19,475 nt of DNA from an uncultured Oscillospiraceae bacterium (lineage in GTDB: Bacteria; Bacillota; Clostridia; Oscillospirales; Acutalibacteraceae), in the NCBI GenBank assembly GCA_900547095.1, contig URFG01000019.1, forward strand, positions 1 through 19,475. The letters run 5' to 3'. Under the pieces are notes generated by a model that saw nothing but the letters and a program-made list of their open reading frames with translations, searched no databases and had not been told where the DNA came from. Shown here in pieces: positions 16,677 to 19,475 of the stretch (position 1 is the stretch's first letter; the number at the start of each line of letters is the position of its first letter). The translations under genes and the position numbers were made by a program.

Positions 16677-17393
16677 TTATACTCCCCCGAACCTGCGGTT
16701 TCGGTGAGAGAATTCCTCCAAAGCCTTATCAAGATGGCGCGGCGTGAAATCCGGCCATAAAACATCGGAGAACCAATATTCCGCATAAGCAGACTGCCAA
16801 ATAAGATAATTTGAAAGCCTGTACTCTCCGCTCGGTCTTATAATAAAATCGGGATCGGGCTGACCTGCCGTGTAAAGCTCCGAAGAGATAAGCTCCTCGG
16901 TGATATCTTCGGGGGGAATCTTTTTTTCGGCGATGTTTTTCACAGCATTCACTATCTCGTCGCGTCCGCCGTAATTTATCGCCATATTAAGGTGAAGACC
17001 CGTTGCGTTTTCCGATTCCTTTTCGGCATTAAGCATAAGCTCCTTAATATCATCGTCAAGAGGGGCTCTGTCGCCGATAAACTGCAGCCTGATATTTTCA
17101 CCCTTGAAATTATCCACATCTTTAAGATAACTTCTGAAAAGATCCATTATATTATCGACCTCTTCTTTAGGGCGCTTCCAATTTTCGGTGGAAAAAGCAT
17201 ACACGGTAAGATATTTAATTCCTATTTTATTGCAGTATCTCGCAATGGTCTTGAAATTTTTCGCACCTGCCGCGTGACCTGCAGACCTCGGAAGACCGCG
17301 CTTTTTCGCCCACCTGCCGTTACCGTCCATTATAATCGCTATAGATGTTGGCAAAATATCGACATTTAAGGCTTTTTTCTTTTTAAAAAGCAT
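16677..17393 (-). CDS. uppS: Isoprenyl transferase (undecaprenyl diphosphate synthase)
   Basis: A cis-prenyltransferase that extends farnesyl-PP with isopentenyl-PP to the C55 lipid carrier for peptidoglycan and other envelope polymers. At 238 residues it has the normal length. The catalytic aspartate is D23 in IIMDGNGRWA; STENWKRP follows at 68-75 and NYGGRDE at 140-146. The diphosphate-binding C-terminal signature is RPSGEYRLSN (186-195), where most family members have RTSGE; the proline is a mild variation. ATG 17393 lies two bases after the frr stop, and its ribosome site (GGAG) is inside the last codons of frr, so the two are translationally coupled. Confidence 0.96.
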   Translation of the reverse strand: MLFKKKKALNVDILPTSIAIIMDGNGRWAKKRGLPRSAGHAAGAKNFKTIARYCNKIGIKYLTVYAFSTENWKRPKEEVDNIMDLFRSYLKDVDNFKGENIRLQFIGDRAPLDDDIKELMLNAEKESENATGLHLNMAINYGGRDEIVNAVKNIAEKKIPPEDITEELISSELYTAGQPDPDFIIRPSGEYRLSNYLIWQSAYAEYWFSDVLWPDFTPRHLDKALEEFSHRNRRFGGV

Positions 17394-17395
17394 TA

Positions 17396-17950
17396 TTAAA
17401 GCTCCATAATCTCTTTTTCTTTAGCAGAACAAAGCTCGTCGCTTTCCTTGCAGAATTTATCGGTGAGCTTCTGGATTTTCTTCTCTCCGTCTGACTCCTC
17501 GTCTTCCGTAATATTTGAAGCCTTTTTAAGCGCTTTGAGCTTATCGAGCGCGTCCCTGCGCTGATTTCTTAAAGCAACCTTCGCGTCCTCCGATTTTTTC
17601 TTTACTTCTTTAACGATCTCTTTTCTGCGCTCCTCGGTAAGAGGGGGGAAGTTAAGTCTTATGACCTTTCCGTCGTTTTGAGGATTTATTCCTATTTCGG
17701 AAGTTAATATAGCTTTTTCGATTTCCTTTAAAGTGGAAATATCCCAGGGCTGGATCATAAGAATTCTCGCCTCGGGAATAGATATCGCCGCCATCTGCTG
17801 AATGGGGGTGGGTACTCCGTAATAATCGACGGTGATCCTGTCTAGAACAGAGGCGTTAGCCCTGCCGGCTCTGATAGACTTATACTCGCGCTCTAAAGCC
17901 GCTATGGATTTTTCCATCTTTTCTTCGGTGTTTTTAAGTAGTTCCTGCAT
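17396..17950 (-). CDS. frr: Ribosome recycling factor
   Basis: A 184-residue protein that splits post-termination ribosomes together with EF-G. The length is standard (about 185). The N-terminal helix with KSIRAGRANASVLDRI (25-40) leads into domain II with VDYYGVPTPI (41-50) and ISIPEARILMIQPWD (56-70). The C-terminal long helices carry KVIRLNFPPLTEERRKE and a Lys/Glu-rich coiled-coil run. A strong GGAGG site precedes the ATG. It sits 21 bp after pyrH, the nearly universal bacterial arrangement. Confidence 0.97.
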   Translation of the reverse strand: MQELLKNTEEKMEKSIAALEREYKSIRAGRANASVLDRITVDYYGVPTPIQQMAAISIPEARILMIQPWDISTLKEIEKAILTSEIGINPQNDGKVIRLNFPPLTEERRKEIVKEVKKKSEDAKVALRNQRRDALDKLKALKKASNITEDEESDGEKKIQKLTDKFCKESDELCSAKEKEIMEL

Positions 17951-17971
17951 AAAATTTCCTCCGGAATTAAT

Positions 17972-18682
17972 TTATTTTACAAGCGTGCCGTTGTGCTTAC
18001 CTAAAACGGCTCTTACAATATTTTCGGGATCATTAAGATTGAAAACAAGAATTTCAATATTGTTATCCATACAAAGCGAAGCCGCCGTCGAATCCATAAC
18101 GTGAAGCTCTAATGAAAGCACATCGTGGTGCGAAAGAGTTTCGAATTTTTTGGCTTCGGGATTGACTTTCGGATCGCAGTCATAAACCCCGTCAACATTC
18201 GTTGCCTTAAATATAACATCGGCACCTATCTCGGCGGCTCTGAGCGCCGCGGCAGTATCGGTAGAGAAGAAAGGATTTCCCGTTCCGCAGCCGAAAATAA
18301 CAACTCTTCCTTTTTCAAGGTGGCGCACAGCTTTATTTCTTATGTAAGGCTCTGCTATCTGACGCATTTCGATAGCCGTCTGCACTCTCGCGGTAACGCC
18401 TAACTGCTCAAGCGCGTCGGCAAGGGCAAGCGAGTTAATGGTAGTAGCGAGCATTCCCATATGGTCGGCTCTCGTGCGGTCCATCTTTCCGCTCGATCTT
18501 CCGCGCCAGAAGTTGCCTCCTCCGACAACTATCGCTACTTCAACGCCCATATCCACGCATTTTTTAACGCTTTTGCATACTTCGATAACCTTATCGAAAT
18601 CGATTCCGGTGCCTTTTTCTCCTGCGAGAACTTCGCCGCTCAGCTTTAAAAGAATTCTTTTATAAACAGGTTTCAAAATCAC
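17972..18682 (-). CDS. pyrH: UMP kinase
   Basis: A bacterial hexameric UMP kinase (amino-acid kinase fold) converting UMP to UDP with ATP, in 236 residues. Motifs: LKLSGE (12-17), GGGNFWRGR (54-62), ADHMGM (72-77), GCGTGNPFFSTDTAA (131-145) and TNVDGVYDCDP (161-171). The start is non-ATG: GTG at 18682, four bases after AGGAG (18691-18687); the in-frame TTG at 18676 is an alternative with a ten-base spacing. First gene of the unit, about 30 nt after the predicted transcription start. rpsB and tsf, which usually precede it, are missing here; instead a divergent lipoprotein gene is upstream. Confidence 0.97.
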   Translation of the reverse strand: MILKPVYKRILLKLSGEVLAGEKGTGIDFDKVIEVCKSVKKCVDMGVEVAIVVGGGNFWRGRSSGKMDRTRADHMGMLATTINSLALADALEQLGVTARVQTAIEMRQIAEPYIRNKAVRHLEKGRVVIFGCGTGNPFFSTDTAAALRAAEIGADVIFKATNVDGVYDCDPKVNPEAKKFETLSHHDVLSLELHVMDSTAASLCMDNNIEILVFNLNDPENIVRAVLGKHNGTLVK

Positions 18683-18720
18683 TCAGCTCCTAAAAATCAA
18701 TATTATTTTCTCACTAAATT

Positions 18721-18749
18721 ATTTTACAATAATTTATACTTAAAGTCAA
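18721..18749 (-). promoter_or_regulatory. SigA-type promoter for the pyrH-to-polC unit
   Basis: On the minus strand TTGACT (18749-18744), exactly 17 bases, then TAAAAT (18726-18721). Transcription would start near 18714-18711, about 30 nt before the pyrH GTG. The surrounding sequence is strongly AT-rich. No terminator or further clear promoter is seen inside the unit. Confidence 0.82.
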
Positions 18750-18784
18750 TCAAAATAAACTTATATCAAAGCGTTAAAAAAACA

Positions 18785-18835
18785 TTTTGTTTCCATAATT
18801 TTCTAAATTGTAACTAAGAGTAACCGTTTTGTTTC
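18785..18835 (+). repeat. Short direct repeats upstream of the lipoprotein gene
   Basis: TTTTGTTTC occurs at 18785-18793 and again at 18827-18835, 42 bp apart. Between them GTAAC occurs twice ten bases apart (18810-18814, 18820-18824). Evenly spaced repeats before a promoter with a poor -35 could be activator sites. In such AT-rich DNA chance is a real alternative. Confidence 0.25.
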
Positions 18836-18858
18836 TTTTAAAATGTACCACGCAAGAA

Positions 18859-18864
18859 TATAAT
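18859..18864 (+). promoter_or_regulatory. Possible -10 box for the lipoprotein gene
   Basis: A perfect TATAAT with only a weak -35 counterpart (TTTTAA at 18836-18841, 17-base spacing). It implies a short leader of about 15 nt containing the GGGAG ribosome site. The poor -35 would fit a promoter that needs an activator. Confidence 0.35.
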
Positions 18865-18885
18865 AAAAATCAGGGAGATGATTTT

Positions 18886-19389
18886 ATGAAAAAAATTGCG
18901 GTTTTCTTAGTTTTGATAATGTCCGTTTTAAGCCTTGCCTCCTGCAAAGAGAAAAAGCCCTCATATTCTGCATTTATAGAAGAGCTGAAAACAAAAAATC
19001 CCGATCTTCATTATATAATTAAGGATATTGACAATAACTCTTCAGATGAACTTATCGTGCTTAAAAACACAGCTATAACCGTTTATACTTCCTCCGATAA
19101 AATCTCTAAACTTGATTTCTATGATTTCTATACCGGCACCACAAGACTTTTTTTATCTGATAAAAAGGATTTCCCGGGTATATTCTATTTTTGCTGCGGC
19201 GGTGGAGTAAATCACTTCGGTGTAGTAAATATTGAAAATAATAAACTCGTTTCCTCCGCAATTTTCGAAGAAGATTACTCTGGGATCCTCGGCGAAAAAG
19301 GAAAAATTTACGAGCTTTGTGAAAATAAAGCTCTGATAGAAGAATCAAAAAGACTTTATAACGAAAATAAAGATATTAAATTTTCCTAA
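18886..19389 (+). CDS. Small secreted lipoprotein of unknown function
   Basis: From ATG 18886 the protein has 167 residues: MKK, a hydrophobic stretch, then the lipobox LASC with the lipidated cysteine at about residue 20, so it should be anchored to the outer face of the membrane. The ATG has GGGAG eight bases upstream; an in-frame upstream start (18829) would spoil the signal peptide. The mature part has the phrase KDIDNNSSDELIVL, like the DIDGDGxxELIV blades of FG-GAP/VCBS-type repeats found in many clostridial lipoproteins, and a CCGGG run followed by NHFGVVNIENNKLV. No catalytic motif is seen. It is divergent from pyrH and followed after 12 bp by another gene with a strong ribosome site. 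The family is not recognised with confidence. Confidence 0.85.
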   Translation: MKKIAVFLVLIMSVLSLASCKEKKPSYSAFIEELKTKNPDLHYIIKDIDNNSSDELIVLKNTAITVYTSSDKISKLDFYDFYTGTTRLFLSDKKDFPGIFYFCCGGGVNHFGVVNIENNKLVSSAIFEEDYSGILGEKGKIYELCENKALIEESKRLYNENKDIKFS

Positions 19390-19401
19390 AGGAGGAGCAA
19401 T

Positions 19402-19475
19402 ATGAAAAAAGTTTTAACGCATAGACAATACAATCAGGGTACAACACTTCTCATAGCGGAAAATTTGTCCGATTA
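19402..19475 (+). CDS. Unrecognised protein, N-terminal 24 residues only
   Basis: ATG at 19402 follows a strong AAAGGAGGAG site and opens a frame to the right edge (MKKVLTHRQYNQGTTLLIAE...). There is no hydrophobic signal, so the product is probably cytoplasmic. It is probably co-transcribed with the lipoprotein gene. The fragment is too short to name a family. Confidence 0.6.
   Translation, partial: MKKVLTHRQYNQGTTLLIAENLSD

Noticed and set aside
19106..19348. An 80-residue minus-strand open frame in the lipoprotein gene
   Set aside because: The plus-strand frame has a signal peptide, lipobox and ribosome site; the antisense frame has none of these.

Overview
The window is chromosomal housekeeping DNA from a low-to-moderate GC Firmicute (Bacillota). 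The class is most likely Clostridia, possibly a gut-type Oscillospirales/Ruminococcaceae lineage. The reasons are a PolC-type replicative polymerase, the MEP isoprenoid pathway, a clostridial topoisomerase IV-like gene pair, an AbrB-like regulator with a cysteine-pair tail, strong GGAGG ribosome sites and textbook SigA promoters. The lineage is inferred from protein style, not from a marker gene. Almost everything is on the minus strand and nearly every base is used; I see no mobile element, tRNA, rRNA or CRISPR array.

Reading in the direction of transcription (right to left), the first unit starts at a strong promoter (TTGACT, 17 bp, TAAAAT at 18749-18721). It runs pyrH, frr, uppS, cdsA, dxr, rseP, ispG, polC and ends at a hairpin terminator at 8600-8643. 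It joins UMP kinase, ribosome recycling, undecaprenyl-PP and CDP-diacylglycerol synthesis, two MEP-pathway steps, a site-2 protease and the replicative polymerase. The genes are separated by at most 25 bp, and several overlap or touch. rpsB and tsf, the usual neighbours of pyrH, are not upstream.

The second unit is a single membrane-anchored G5/M23 cell-wall metallopeptidase gene (7257-8474). It has its own promoter, flanked by two related 16-bp inverted repeats, one of which also fits the WalR box consensus. It ends in a very strong terminator (7203-7241).

The third unit starts immediately after that terminator at a perfect promoter (TTGACT, 17 bp, TATAAT at 7199-7171). It carries parE, parC, valS and a partial AbrB-like regulator gene that runs off the left edge.

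At the right end a short divergent plus-strand unit encodes a small lipoprotein and the first 24 codons of an unrecognised protein.

The most notable observation is that the PolC protein lacks the 3'-5' proofreading exonuclease domain normally inserted in its PHP domain: a linker of about 16 residues replaces roughly 170-190. Secondary points are a probable non-standard start codon in rseP, an odd start region of the M23 peptidase gene, its paired operators, and a valS with no room for a T-box leader.
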